From assembly GCA_963772965.1 (NCBI GenBank), contig CAVYZU010000006.1, forward strand, positions 1 to 64,000: a stretch of 64,000 nucleotides of DNA, given 5' to 3'. The notes below the pieces were generated by a model that was not told where the DNA came from, did no database searches, and was given only the letters and a program-made list of their open reading frames with translations. This document shows, one piece after another, positions 34,572 through 43,364 of the stretch. This stretch comes from AP-15 sp963772965 (GTDB taxonomy: Bacteria; Pseudomonadota; Alphaproteobacteria; ATCC43930; CGMCC-115725). The position numbers and the translations under genes were made by a program. Each line of letters starts with the position of its first letter. Position 1 is the stretch's first letter.

Positions 34572-34939
34572 TTAGCGGGCCGAGTTTTCCGTGATCCTCA
34601 GATGTCTTGGTGCGGTCCGCGGACAGCCCTGCGCGCCGTTCTGATCGTTCCGCACCCGAAACGGCCCGTCGCTGATCTCGACGGCCGACCCGGCGCACCA
34701 TCGCGAGACGAAAGCGGCGGCCAACGCAGCGTTGAGGAAGTAGATCGCGACCGCATCGTTGATGACGCCGCGCAACCCGGCCGGGTCATGGCCCACCCGT
34801 CTGCGCCGCAATTCTGGTCCAGCCAAGCATGGATTTGAGTAAGGCGCTCGCCAAAGCCGTCAGTCGGAACGCCGAGTTTGATCCGGCACGGAAAGCGGCG
34901 CTCGGCCTCGACAATCATCAGCTTTGAGCTCGCCGCCAT
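34572..34939 (-). pseudogene. Small conserved hypothetical protein, frameshifted
   Basis: Reading from 34939 gives MAASSKLMIVEAERRFPCRI, KLGVPTDGFGERLTQIHAWL and DQNCGADGWAMT. The natural continuation (PAGLRGVINDAVAIYFLNAA, LAAAFVSRWCAGSAVEISDG, FRVRNDQ) is in the next frame, so one base (a C in ACCCGG, near 34790) is missing. I recognise the pattern as a small orphan protein common in Bradyrhizobium relatives (about 100 residues); function unknown. Confidence 0.6.
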
Positions 34940-35106
34940 TCATCGTTCCTCTTTTGTGCTGACCCAGGGTGCCAACTTCGGATTGTTTTGGCAATGACTC
35001 GAGCCGGTGATAACAGGGTGCAGCCCGATCGCATGCGTTTCGATCCGCTCCCTCAGCCGCCCGCGCACTCGCTATCGGCAACCCACAGATTGACCGGGAT
35101 CGTCGC

Positions 35107-35961
35107 CTATTTTTGCAGGTCTCCTTCAAGGACGGGGCGTGATCGGCGCCGTCGCATGCTGGTCCAGGCCACCGGTGCACCGGCCTTTTCGGCGGCCTTC
35201 TCCGACGGCAAGGCCGGATCCCAATGCATTGCGAGAAAACGCCGACCGGTGACTTTTCCGGCGGCGTCGGAGACGAGCCAGACAAGTGGCGGCGCCATGA
35301 CCTCAGGCTGGATCAGCTTGTCTCGCTCGAAACCTGCCTTGTCGGAGATCATCGGCGTGTTGGTGACGCCGCCGGGCACCAAGACATTGACAGTGACCCC
35401 AGTGCCATCGAGATCCTTGGCCATGATCGCGCTCAGCGCCTCAAGCGCCGCTTTGGATGGCCCGTAGGCCGGCATCCCCGCGGCTAACATCGTGCCGAGG
35501 CTGGTCGTGATGTTGACAATCCGGCCCCAGCCTTGGCGTGCCATTTCGGGGACGACCGCGTTTGTCAGCGCTAACGGCGCCGTTGTGTGGACCGCTACGA
35601 AGCGCCGCCACAGATCGGGGGTGATCTCCCACAACTTAAGCGGGCGTTGCCAGCTGTCAGGCCGGATTGCCCCGGGACCGATCCCGGCGCTGTTGACCAG
35701 GATGTCGATCCGACCAAATCGCGCGCGGGTGGCTCTGGTGATCTCGTCGGGCGCCGCGTCGCCGGCCAAATCGGCCTCGATAGTCAGGAGGCCGTCTCCC
35801 TTTCCCTGCTCGCGTGCTATCGCGGCGAGCGCCTCCAAGGGTTCGCGATCACGGTCGACACCGGCCACCCGGATACCTGCCGCTAACAGACCCCGCACCA
35901 TCACCCGGCCGATACCGCCTGCGGCACCCGTGACGATGGCTACCCTTTGGGTTTCGGTCAT
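35107..35961 (-). CDS. SDR family NAD(P)-dependent oxidoreductase
   Basis: A 284-residue short-chain dehydrogenase. The cofactor motif is TGAAGGIG (residues 11-18), with an acidic Asp at the end of strand 2 (VAGVDRDRE). NSAG is in ILVNSAGIGPG, the catalytic Ser in IVNITTSLGTM and Tyr-x-x-x-Lys in AYGPSKAALEAL. A proline-rich C-terminal tail follows the SDR core (about 250 residues). GAGGAAG precedes the start. No partner gene identifies the substrate. Confidence 0.92.
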   Translation of the reverse strand: MTETQRVAIVTGAAGGIGRVMVRGLLAAGIRVAGVDRDREPLEALAAIAREQGKGDGLLTIEADLAGDAAPDEITRATRARFGRIDILVNSAGIGPGAIRPDSWQRPLKLWEITPDLWRRFVAVHTTAPLALTNAVVPEMARQGWGRIVNITTSLGTMLAAGMPAYGPSKAALEALSAIMAKDLDGTGVTVNVLVPGGVTNTPMISDKAGFERDKLIQPEVMAPPLVWLVSDAAGKVTGRRFLAMHWDPALPSEKAAEKAGAPVAWTSMRRRRSRPVLEGDLQK

Positions 35962-36238
35962 GGTGCTCTTCCTCGCGAGTTATCCGCCCATCCTACTCCA
36001 AATTTCGAGAGTTGGCCGGCACGGGCCTTCCGCCGAGTGTTGAATTTGGGCTATGCGGCAAAACTGCAGCGTGAGGTTCGCTGGTTGGATGATCGCCAAC
36101 AAGGTGCTGGCAGCATTCCCATCAGGCCGTTCTCAATCGGGGTTTCGGCTACCAAAGGCCACCCAGGCCTAAGCTCGTCCATCCCCGTATATTGGACATA
36201 TGTTAGACACCTGCTGTCGACCGGTCTCTCATCTTATT
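35962..36238. other. Gap between SDR gene and IS21 element
   Basis: This 277-bp gap includes the SDR promoter region and ends in TCTTATT, the left copy of the IS21 target duplication. Before the IS21 insertion it joined directly to the tRNA-Glu fragment at 41460. Confidence 0.4.
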
Positions 36239-36335
36239 TGCTGATTCCGGAGCAAGCCGGCCACTGATTCCGGAATGAAGTCGGCCACCGATTCCGATTT
36301 GATCTCGGCCATTCCGATTTGAAGTCGGCCACCCT
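36239..36335 (+). repeat. IS21 left terminal repeat array
   Basis: Four related units built on GATTCCG followed by GGCCAC or GGCCAT lie in tandem in this 97-bp end; the right end (about 41355-41444) has the same units inverted (GGCCGACATCAATCGGAA and variants). These are likely IstA binding sites. Confidence 0.7.
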
Positions 36336-36409
36336 CGAGGTGGCGATCGCTCGACCGCTGGGCAAGGGGTTCCTGCTGCTCGTCATGATCATGACGGGCG
36401 GGGGGAACG

Positions 36410-37934
36410 ATGCCAGCCGAGAGAGTGTCGATGCGACGCGTACGAGAGATCCTGCGCCTCAAGCACGAGTGCAGCGCGACGGACCGGGCGATCGCCCGAT
36501 CGTTGGGGATTGCGCGCAGCACGGTGGCCGTGACGCTCGATCGCCTGGCGGCAGCGGAACTTCGCTGGCCGCTGCCGGCCTCGCTAAGCGACCGGGTTCT
36601 GGAGGCGGTGCTTTATGCCGGCCCCGGCACGCAGCGCGGCTCGCGACGCAAGGCCGAACCGGACTGGACGCACGTCCACCACGAGCTGCGCCGGCCCGGT
36701 GTCACCCTGGCGCTGCTGTGGGAGGAGTACCGGCAGCGGGAGCCCGGCGGCTACGGCTACAGCCGCTGGTGTGAGCTCTATCGCGGCTCGGAGGGCCGGC
36801 TGTCGCCGACCATGCGGCAGTCGCACCCGGCCGGCGAACGCATGTTTGTCGACTATGCCGGGCAGACTGTCGAACTGTACGACGGGCGCACTGGCGAGAT
36901 CAGAGCAGCCCAGATCTTCGTCGCGGTGATGGGCGCCTCCAGCTACACCTATGCTGAAGCGAGCTGGACGCAGACGCTGCCCGATTGGATCGGCTCGCAT
37001 GTCCGCGCGCTCGCCTTCATGGGCGGTGTACCAGCGCAGCTGGTGCCTGACAACCCAAAGGTCGGCGTCACCCGCGCCAATTGGTACGAACCAGGGCTCA
37101 ACCGCACCTATCTCGACCTGGCGACCCATTACGGCACGGCGATCTTGCCGGCACGGCCGCGGCGCCCGCGCGACAAGGCGAAGGTTGAGGTCGGTGTGCT
37201 GGTCGTCGAGCGCTGGATATTGGCGCGGCTTAGAAACCGCCGTTTCTTCTCGCTCAGCGAGCTGAACCAGGCAATCGGCGAACTGATCGCCGACCTCAAT
37301 GCCAGGCCAATGCGCCGCCTCGGCGTCAGCCGCCGCGATCTGTTCCTCGAACTCGACTGCCCAGCGCTGAAGACGCTACCGACCGAGCCTTACGAATATG
37401 CCGAGTGGCGGGTCCGCCGCGTCGCGCGCGATTATCACGTCGACATCGACGCGCACTATTACTCAGTGCCATACCGGCTGATCGGCGAGCAGCTCGACGC
37501 GCGCATCACCGCCCATATGGTCGAGCTGTTCCGCAAAGGCGAGCGTGTCGCCGTCCATCTGCGCGGCGCCGGTCGCGGCCGGCATGCCCAGTTCCCATCG
37601 GCGATATGCCGAGTGGACCCTCGAACGCATCCGCATCGACGCGGCGGCGATCGGTCCCAGCACCGCCAAGCTGACCCAGCTGATCCTGGAGAGCCGGCCG
37701 CACCCCGAGCAGGGCTATCGGGCCTGCATCGGCATCCTCCGTCTGGGCCGCCAATACGGTGCCGCGCGGCTGGAAGCGGCTTGCGACCGCGGCCTCGACA
37801 TCGGCGCCCGGTCCTACGGATCGATCCAGTCGATCCTCAAGCATGGGCTCGACAAGCAGCCGGCCCGAGCGGCCCGGCAGGGCGAGCTGTTGCCTGACCA
37901 CCCCAACATCCGCGGCTCCCGCTACTACCATTGA
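36410..37934 (+). pseudogene. istA: IS21 transposase IstA, frameshifted
   Basis: A DDE transposase: helix-turn-helix N-terminus (LRLKHECSATDRAIARSLGI, ARSTVAVTLDRL), catalytic Asp in ERMFVDYAGQTVELYDGRTG, second Asp in LVPDNPKVGVTRA, and Glu in DKAKVEVGVLVVERW. The C-terminal bnsp region is HVDIDAHYYSVPYRLIGEQL. After AGRGRHAQ the frame changes at about 37590, where about 19 bases appear to be missing compared with relatives (expected EHMPSSHRRYAEW). The rest (SSHRRYAEWTLERIRIDAAA to SRYYH-stop at 37934) is in another frame. Full length would be about 510 residues. Confidence 0.85.
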
Positions 37935-37940
37935 GGAGGC

Positions 37941-38597
37941 TTGATTGTGCTGACCCATCCGACCATCGACCAGATGCACCAACTCGGCCTCGCCGGAATG
38001 GCGGGCGCCTTCGCCGAACTGGAGGCCAACCCGCAGAGCGCCGATCTCTCGCATTCCGAGTGGCTTGGACTGCTGCTCGACCGAGAAGCAAGCGATCGTT
38101 ACGAGAGGCGGTTGCGGGCGCGGCTGCGTTATGCCCGTCTGCGCCATCAGGCTGTGGTTGAGGACGTCGATTACCGAGCTCCTCGCGGCCTCGACCGCGC
38201 GCTGTTCCAGGCGATGATCGCCGGGAGGTGGATCGAGGAGGCGCAGAACCTGATCATCGAAGGGCCCGCCGGCGTCGGCAAAAGTTGGCTGGCTTGCGCC
38301 CTCGGCCACAAGGCCTGTCGCGACAACCGCTCGGTGCTCTATCAGCGCGTGCCGCGAATGTTCGGTGATCTTGCGCTCGCTCGCGGTGATGGCCGCTACC
38401 CGCGACTGATGCGCGCCCTTGGCGGTGTCAAGCTGCTGATCCTCGACGATTGGGGGCTTGAGCCACTCGGGCCCGAGCAGCGCCACGACATGCTCGAAAT
38501 CGTCGAGGACCGCTATGGCCGTGGCGCCACGCTGATTACCAGTCAAATCCCGGTCGACCGCTGGCATGACCTGATCGGCGAGCCGAAGACCTCATGA
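37941..38597 (+). pseudogene. istB: IS21 ATPase IstB, 5' part (split gene)
   Basis: The IS21 helper ATPase that controls target choice. A start at GTG 37947 or TTG 37941 follows GAGGAGG. Walker A is EGPAGVGKSWLACALGHKAC and Walker B is VKLLILDDWGLEPLG; ITSQIPVDRWHDLIGEP is the sensor region. At 38584 coding sequence for GEP is interrupted by a serine-recombinase element, and the frame ends KTS-stop. The missing C-terminus (TLADAILDRIVHNAHRLQLK) is found at 41187-41295. Confidence 0.88.
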
Positions 38598-40688
38598 TGC
38601 CTCTTTCTTTGATTGATTTGTGCGCCGTACTTGTACTCTCAATTCAGCGATCTGCGTGTCCGAAAGCTCGATTTGCCAGGGCATCCCTTTGGCGATCTGG
38701 CGGGCCGATAATTGTCCTTTCTGAAGCCATTTGAAGACGGTCTGTGTGGAAATCGAGAGCGCCTCGGCGGCGCCTTGAACAGAGTAGGTCCCATCAGGCC
38801 ATTGTCGGGGATTGTGTTCTGTTCGGTTGATCTTCACCGTTGGGATATCCCAACGTTTGCGCAGCAAATGAACCTCACCGCCGCTGAACGGCCGGCCGTG
38901 GGCAGATAGCCAACCTTCCGCATTGAGCGCCTTTGCGACCTCGCGGTCCATCTTTCGCGCAACGACGAGATCGCGAACGCGTGTCTGGAGGATCGCGATG
39001 TCAGCGTAATTGCGGTAGCTGCTCACGTTGCGCCGGATCTTGTGTTCGCTGACTGCACCGGTCTGCCAGATGATTCTGATCCAGACTTGGCCGCTGGCGG
39101 GCCGCTGATCGAGGATGACCTCCTTGACGACGAGCCGAAGGATCTGCTTGCGTTCGACCACACTTGCCGCATTCCACAATGTGGGAAGATCCTCGCCCAA
39201 CGCGACGATCTGAGCCCGGTCCGCCCCGGCAAGGGACATCGGTTGCTGCCGGCACCAACTCTCGTATTCAATGTCAATCTGCTCCACTTGCCGGAGCTTG
39301 TCCTCCCACACCCGCTCCAGAGACCGTGCCACCAGGCGGTTCTCCGGCTCGACGGCATCATATTGTCGGCGCGCCCGCTCCGCCTCGTAGCGCGCTCGCT
39401 CGCGCTTGAGCGACCATTGCCGTTCGAGCGCGCGGGCTTCGCTCTCGAGCTCGCCCAGTACGGCGATCGCGAGAGCAAGGCGATCTGGCGTCAGTGCTTC
39501 GAGCAACAATCTTTCGACTGCCGCATCGACGCCCAAGGCGCGCACCTCCTGACACCGCGGCCCGCCATGTTGCTGCTGATCGGCGCGACAAAGATAGACG
39601 GGGTAGTTGCCGCTCGGGCCGGAATAATGCAGCCCCATGCGACGGCCGCAACGGCCACAGACGGCAATGCCTTGCAGCAACGCATTGCCCTGGCGCGGCG
39701 CCCCGTGATGGTTTGCATCATAGTGATTGAGGTTGTCCGCGAGCCGCCGCTGGTTCGCCATGAACTCCTCCCAATCGATATACCCCGGAAAGGCGTCCTT
39801 CAAGCAAACCGGCCAATCCTGTATCGCTACGGCTTCGGTCGCGCCCTGCCGTGAGCCGGAACGGCGGCCGATCGGCGTGCGCCGGCGTCGGCCATAAACA
39901 TAGGCCCCTGCATAAGCCGGGTTCTTGAGAACCTGAAGGATGCGGGCGTTGCTTGCCGGCCGCCACACGAGGTCATGCGGCGATGGTCCGTCGAGCGGTC
40001 GTACCGGCAGCAGTAGATTGGCTTCCTGAAAATGGCGCATCACTGCCTTGGCGCCGCGCAGCTCGCGAAACTTTGCGAACAAATGCAGCAGCCGCGCCTG
40101 CACCTCTTCATCCGGATTGAAGCCAATCCGGCCATCGCGACCATAGGCGAGCCCGGCCGGCAACGGTACCCTCAGTTCGCCTCGAGCCGCCTTCTGGCGC
40201 TCGCCTTGATGCAGCCGCAGCTTGATCTGATGAAGTTCCGCCTCGCTCATGATTCCAGATAAGCCGAGCAGTAGACGGTCATGATAAGCGCAAGGATCGT
40301 AAATGCGCTCGCCATCGGCGATCAGTACGCCGAACAGCGAACACAATTCCAGGAGCTGATGCCAATCGTGGTTGTTGCGCGCCAGCCGCGAAGCATCCAG
40401 GCTCAGCACCAACCCTGCCTTCCCGAGGCCGATCTCCGCAATCAGCCGCTGGAAGCCGCCGCGGCGGTCGCTCGACACGCCGGACTTCCCGAGGTCGTCA
40501 TCAATGACCTCAATCCGTTCCTTGGGCCAACCGAACAAGGCTGCGCGATCGACCAGCCGGTACTGCAGTTCGGTGCTCTCCTGATGTTGGCGGACCTGGC
40601 CGGCGGTCGACTGCCGCACGTAAATATAGGCCAGCTTGGCGCGATGCGCTGTGGTTACCGAGCTTTCCAAATTGAGCAGCATGTTCAC
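38592..40688 (-). CDS. Large serine recombinase
   Basis: A 698-residue serine recombinase. The N-terminal resolvase domain carries the nucleophile Ser27 in AYIYVRQSTAGQ and the catalytic LSLDASRLARNNHDW. The recombinase domain follows (ELRGAKAVMRHFQEANLLLP, then RILQVLKNPAYAGAYVYGRR). A zinc ribbon has CGRCGRRM, CRAD and GGPRCQEV. A long coiled-coil lies at about 410-480 (ESEARALERQWSLKRERARY). The C-terminus ends in a MerR/excisionase-like helix-turn-helix (YSVQGAAEALSISTQTVFKW). It would integrate or excise the element that carries it. The frame is intact. Confidence 0.92.
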   Translation of the reverse strand: MNMLLNLESSVTTAHRAKLAYIYVRQSTAGQVRQHQESTELQYRLVDRAALFGWPKERIEVIDDDLGKSGVSSDRRGGFQRLIAEIGLGKAGLVLSLDASRLARNNHDWHQLLELCSLFGVLIADGERIYDPCAYHDRLLLGLSGIMSEAELHQIKLRLHQGERQKAARGELRVPLPAGLAYGRDGRIGFNPDEEVQARLLHLFAKFRELRGAKAVMRHFQEANLLLPVRPLDGPSPHDLVWRPASNARILQVLKNPAYAGAYVYGRRRRTPIGRRSGSRQGATEAVAIQDWPVCLKDAFPGYIDWEEFMANQRRLADNLNHYDANHHGAPRQGNALLQGIAVCGRCGRRMGLHYSGPSGNYPVYLCRADQQQHGGPRCQEVRALGVDAAVERLLLEALTPDRLALAIAVLGELESEARALERQWSLKRERARYEAERARRQYDAVEPENRLVARSLERVWEDKLRQVEQIDIEYESWCRQQPMSLAGADRAQIVALGEDLPTLWNAASVVERKQILRLVVKEVILDQRPASGQVWIRIIWQTGAVSEHKIRRNVSSYRNYADIAILQTRVRDLVVARKMDREVAKALNAEGWLSAHGRPFSGGEVHLLRKRWDIPTVKINRTEHNPRQWPDGTYSVQGAAEALSISTQTVFKWLQKGQLSARQIAKGMPWQIELSDTQIAELRVQVRRTNQSKKEAS

Positions 40689-40708
40689 CGCGATGCCCCC
40701 CGTTCACA

Positions 40709-41146
40709 TCACTGGCGTCGGCTGCGACCAGCACTGACCGGAGCAGCTGTGCCAGCCGCTTTGCCAGCTGTTGTCGTGTTGTCGGTGTCATCGTCGGCCA
40801 CAATCTCGGCGCCAGGATCAGCCTTCGATCCGGCAACGCCGGCTCGAACGGCAGGATCAGCTGCGTGGCCCGATGACCCATCGACCCTCTCTCTTGCGGC
40901 GGAGAGCCTTGCGCGCACGTATTCCGCCAAGGGACGCAGGGTGCGTACCGACACCAGCGGGAGATCACGATTCGCCGGTGCTTCACAAGCCGGATCATCG
41001 AGATCTGTTGCTTCCTGCGGGATCCAGCGGTGTCGGCCATCGGGAAGAGCTACCCGGATCCAGCCAAGGCGCCGACTCGCCCCGCGCACGCTGACCTCAA
41101 GGCGCTGACCGAATAGCGGGTGCGCGACGTCAATAATCCGGATCAA
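40709..41146 (-). CDS. Small partner gene of the serine recombinase (DUF5372-like)
   Basis: A 145-residue protein upstream of the recombinase on the same strand, 20 bp apart. The N-terminus (IRIIDVAHPLFGQRLEVSVR, LGWIRVALPDGRHRWIPQEA, TDLDD) is a small beta-barrel-like domain that resembles DUF5372 proteins accompanying serine recombinases. The C-terminal half is Ala/Asp/Thr-rich and probably disordered. Role in recombination is inferred from context only. Confidence 0.65.
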   Translation of the reverse strand: MIRIIDVAHPLFGQRLEVSVRGASRRLGWIRVALPDGRHRWIPQEATDLDDPACEAPANRDLPLVSVRTLRPLAEYVRARLSAARERVDGSSGHAADPAVRAGVAGSKADPGAEIVADDDTDNTTTAGKAAGTAAPVSAGRSRRQ

Positions 41147-41176
41147 TCGCTCCGATATAGTGGTTTCATATCGTGT

Positions 41177-41295
41177 TCGGCGAGCCCACTCTCGCCGACG
41201 CCATCCTCGACCGCATCGTCCACAACGCGCATCGCCTGCAGCTCAAGGGCGACAGTTTGCGCAAGCAAAAGGCGCTAAAAATCGCCGCCGCTTGA
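41177..41295 (+). pseudogene. istB: IstB, 3' fragment
   Basis: The plus-strand reading FGEPTLADAILDRIVHNAHR, then LQLKGDSLRKQKALKIAAA-stop, is the C-terminus of IstB, displaced from its 5' part (37941-38584) by the serine-recombinase element. Confidence 0.85.
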
Positions 41296-41459
41296 CCCGA
41301 CCCAGTCTGTTATGGAGAGATCACATCCGACCAGCGGGCGACCCGCCACCCCGGCCGACATCAATCGGAACGGCCGGCCGACTTCGATCGGAATAGGTGG
41401 CCGACATCAATCGGAATGCCCGGCCGGCATCATCGGAATCCGCATCTTATTGATTTCAT

Positions 41460-41508
41460 TGGCGTCCCCTACCGGATTCGAACCGGTGTTGCCGCCGTGA
41501 GAGGGCGG
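41460..41508 (-). tRNA. tRNA-Glu (CTC), 3' portion only
   Basis: On the minus strand: anticodon stem CCGCC/GGCGG with loop CTCTCAC (anticodon CTC), T arm ACCGG-TTCGAAT-CCGGT, acceptor strand GGGGAC and GCCA end. The D arm and the 5' acceptor strand are not found upstream; the sequence beyond 41508 does not fit a tRNA-Glu. This is a 49-nt tail, as left at the far end of an integrated island that uses a tRNA gene as its att site. The IS21 element inserted only about 15 bp beyond its CCA end. Confidence 0.7.
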
Positions 41509-41941
41509 AGCAGGATATTGATGCGGAATGGGCCAGAATTTTTCGAAGCCCTGGTAGCCTCCAAAGGCCAACTATACGGGGACAGAGATCGTAAACTGTC
41601 GGTGGTTTCCTGCCCCCGCAACCACCTTGACAAGCTCTTCCATCATCCGACCAAGGCTCTACAAGCTGCCTGGAGGCGTGTACTCCCGCTGCAGATCGAG
41701 ATAGCTGTGCGCCGAGCCCGGGTGTTGCGTTTGACCCATCCCCGGCGGTAGTGCGGGCAGACAACCGACCGGTACCGCGCGACCAATGCCACAACACGGT
41801 ACGAGAAGTTTCTCTGGGCTCCATCAGCTGCGTATGAAATTACCCAGGTTGTGGCCTGCGCCGGCGCCGAGCTCCTCTGCGTGAGATTATCGCCCGCCCA
41901 TCTTCACTATTCCTCGTGAAATTTGGAATTGGGCTTGCTCG
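41509..41941. other. Non-coding stretch next to the tRNA fragment
   Basis: About 430 bp without a supported gene. A GTCCCC 70 bases upstream of the anticodon arm could pair with the acceptor end, but the bases between do not make a D arm. Confidence 0.35.
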
Positions 41942-42364
41942 TCAAATCGTCGCAGGCTGGTTGTATTCCACATCGCTGACGTGTTTGCCCCAAGAAGTGC
42001 CCTGGCCTTGCTCGCCGGCTTCCGATAGTGCGAGATGGGCGAACAGGCGATCCGGCGCCGCCCCATGCCAGTGCAATGTGTCCGGCGGGATATTGACGGT
42101 GTCGCCGGGGTTCAGAACTTGCGGCTTCTCGCCCTCAAAGCAAATCCGCCCAACGCCGGACAAGCAGAAGAGCGTCTGTCCGACCGGGTGCGAGTGCCAA
42201 GCGGTGCGCGCGCCGGGGGTGAAGGTCACAACCGAACCTCCCATACGCGATGGCGCCTCGGCGGTAATTACGGGATCCTGGAAGACGACGCCAGTGAACG
42301 TCTCGACCGCACCCCGCCTGGTGGTGCGCGCTCCGGCGCGAATAACTCCGGCTTTTACGGGCAT
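41942..42364 (-). CDS. Cupin domain protein
   Basis: A 140-residue single-cupin protein. Motif 1 is GARTAWHSHPVGQTLFCLSG (His-x-His with Gln in place of the usual Glu) and motif 2 is PGDTVNIPPDTLHWHG (His). These residues would hold one metal ion. The closest family context is the small cupins associated with carboxymuconolactone-decarboxylase-like or mandelonitrile-lyase-like enzymes (VIRAGARTT leader, APDRLFAHLALSE end). AAAGGAG precedes the start. No pathway genes are adjacent. Confidence 0.85.
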   Translation of the reverse strand: MPVKAGVIRAGARTTRRGAVETFTGVVFQDPVITAEAPSRMGGSVVTFTPGARTAWHSHPVGQTLFCLSGVGRICFEGEKPQVLNPGDTVNIPPDTLHWHGAAPDRLFAHLALSEAGEQGQGTSWGKHVSDVEYNQPATI

Positions 42365-42461
42365 GACTGCGCTCCTTTCAGTGGCGAAGGGTATTCAGTC
42401 TCAAAAGAAAGGACGAGCTTAGCCGCCATACCCGGCGCAAGGCAACAGACCGGGCACCGAG

Positions 42462-43364
42462 TCAGTGGCGCCACTGGTTTACGGGCGCGCTCCCCTCGTT
42501 GAGCGGATCGGACGTAGACGGCATCGCTTGCGAAGCAGCATCGGTGGGCTCGGCGCGGCGCAGCTCCGAATTACGGCGCAGCCGATGGGATGAGCGGATC
42601 GTCAGCGGAATCGAGCCGACATAGACAATGCCGATGGCGGTCAAGGTCAACCACGGAGCGGTCGTTACAAACCCGGCCAAGACGCCGATGCCAAGCAAGG
42701 TCGGCACGACCCACTGATGCGGCACGCGGATTCGCTTCAGTGACACGGTTGGCACTTTACTAACCATCAACAACGCGATGCCGGTCACGGTCACCGCGCT
42801 CAGATAGGGCGAACGGAAGAGCCAATCGCCCCACTCGAAGCTCAAAAACATCGGAACCATGACAAGCCCGGCTCCGGCCGGCGCCGGGATCCCGGTAAAA
42901 AAGCGCGCCGTATGGGCGGGAGTGGCACCTGATTCGATATTGAAGCGGGCCAGCCGAAGGGCGCAGCACACTGCGTAAAACAGCACGATTGCCCAGCCAA
43001 CTCCATGCAAGCTCGACATTGTCCACAGATAGAGCACAGCCGCCGGGGCGACGCCAAAGCTGACAAAATCCGACAAGCTGTCGAGCTCGGCCCCAAAGCT
43101 TGAAGTCGATTTCAGCAGGCGCGCGATGCGCCCGTCGAGCCCGTCGAAAATCCCTGCAACGATGATTGCGAACACCGCACCGACGAAATTTCCACCCATC
43201 GCAAAGCGGATCGCCGTCATGCCGGCGCATAGTGCGAGCAGGGTCAGAACATTCGGAACCATTCGATTGACCGAGAGATCGGAGAACCGCTGCGCCCGGG
43301 GTCGCCGCGTGCGGGCGCTGCGTATCCTCAACCTGCCGGTCCTGTCCGGGTGCCAGTTTCTCAA
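42462..43364 (-). CDS. pssA: CDP-diacylglycerol--serine O-phosphatidyltransferase
   Basis: This inner-membrane enzyme makes phosphatidylserine from CDP-diacylglycerol and serine, the step before phosphatidylethanolamine. The CDP-alcohol phosphotransferase signature D-G-x2-A-R-x8-9-G-x3-D-x3-D is complete: IFDGLDGRIARLLKSTSSFG, then AELDSLSDFVSFG. About eight membrane helices follow. The TTG at 43364 overlaps the psd stop in a TTGA junction and gives 300 residues, with the Arg-rich leader usual for type II PssA; a TTG at 43331 is an alternative. Cotranscribed with psd, which performs the next step. Confidence 0.9.
   Translation of the reverse strand: MRNWHPDRTGRLRIRSARTRRPRAQRFSDLSVNRMVPNVLTLLALCAGMTAIRFAMGGNFVGAVFAIIVAGIFDGLDGRIARLLKSTSSFGAELDSLSDFVSFGVAPAAVLYLWTMSSLHGVGWAIVLFYAVCCALRLARFNIESGATPAHTARFFTGIPAPAGAGLVMVPMFLSFEWGDWLFRSPYLSAVTVTGIALLMVSKVPTVSLKRIRVPHQWVVPTLLGIGVLAGFVTTAPWLTLTAIGIVYVGSIPLTIRSSHRLRRNSELRRAEPTDAASQAMPSTSDPLNEGSAPVNQWRH

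Larger units (their letters stand above)
38585..41186 (-). mobile_element. Serine-recombinase element inserted in istB
   Basis: A 2.6-kb element holding a large serine recombinase and one small gene. It is bounded by a 10-bp direct repeat TCGGCGAGCC (38575-38584 and 41177-41186). Removing the element together with one copy of the repeat restores a continuous istB frame (WHDLIGEP then TLADAILDRIV). This is what a site-specific integration through a short core by a serine integrase would leave; no inverted repeats are seen. Confidence 0.8.
36239..41444 (+). mobile_element. IS21 family element, interrupted by a serine-recombinase element
   Basis: The ends read TGCTGATTCCGGAGCAAGCC (36239) and, on the other strand from 41444, TGCGGATTCCGATGATGCCG. 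TCTTATT is duplicated at both sides (36232-36238 and 41445-41451). Both ends carry arrays of GGCCGAC and GATTCCG motifs facing inward, the multiple transposase-binding sites typical of IS21 termini. The element holds istA (frameshifted) and istB, which is split by a 2.6-kb element. Without that insert it would be about 2.6 kb, a normal IS21 size. It cannot be autonomous as sequenced. Confidence 0.9.

Noticed and set aside
37506..38567. 353-codon minus-strand ORF opposite istA/istB
   Set aside because: Antisense shadow of recognisable IstA and IstB coding sequence.
41312..41500. ORF reading through the tRNA fragment (ends SPTGFEPVLPP)
   Set aside because: This C-terminal string is a classic spurious translation of a tRNA 3' end.
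41575..41585. GTCCCC as the missing 5' acceptor strand of tRNA-Glu
   Set aside because: It can pair with GGGGAC, but the roughly 70 bases between it and the anticodon arm contain no D arm and are too long.
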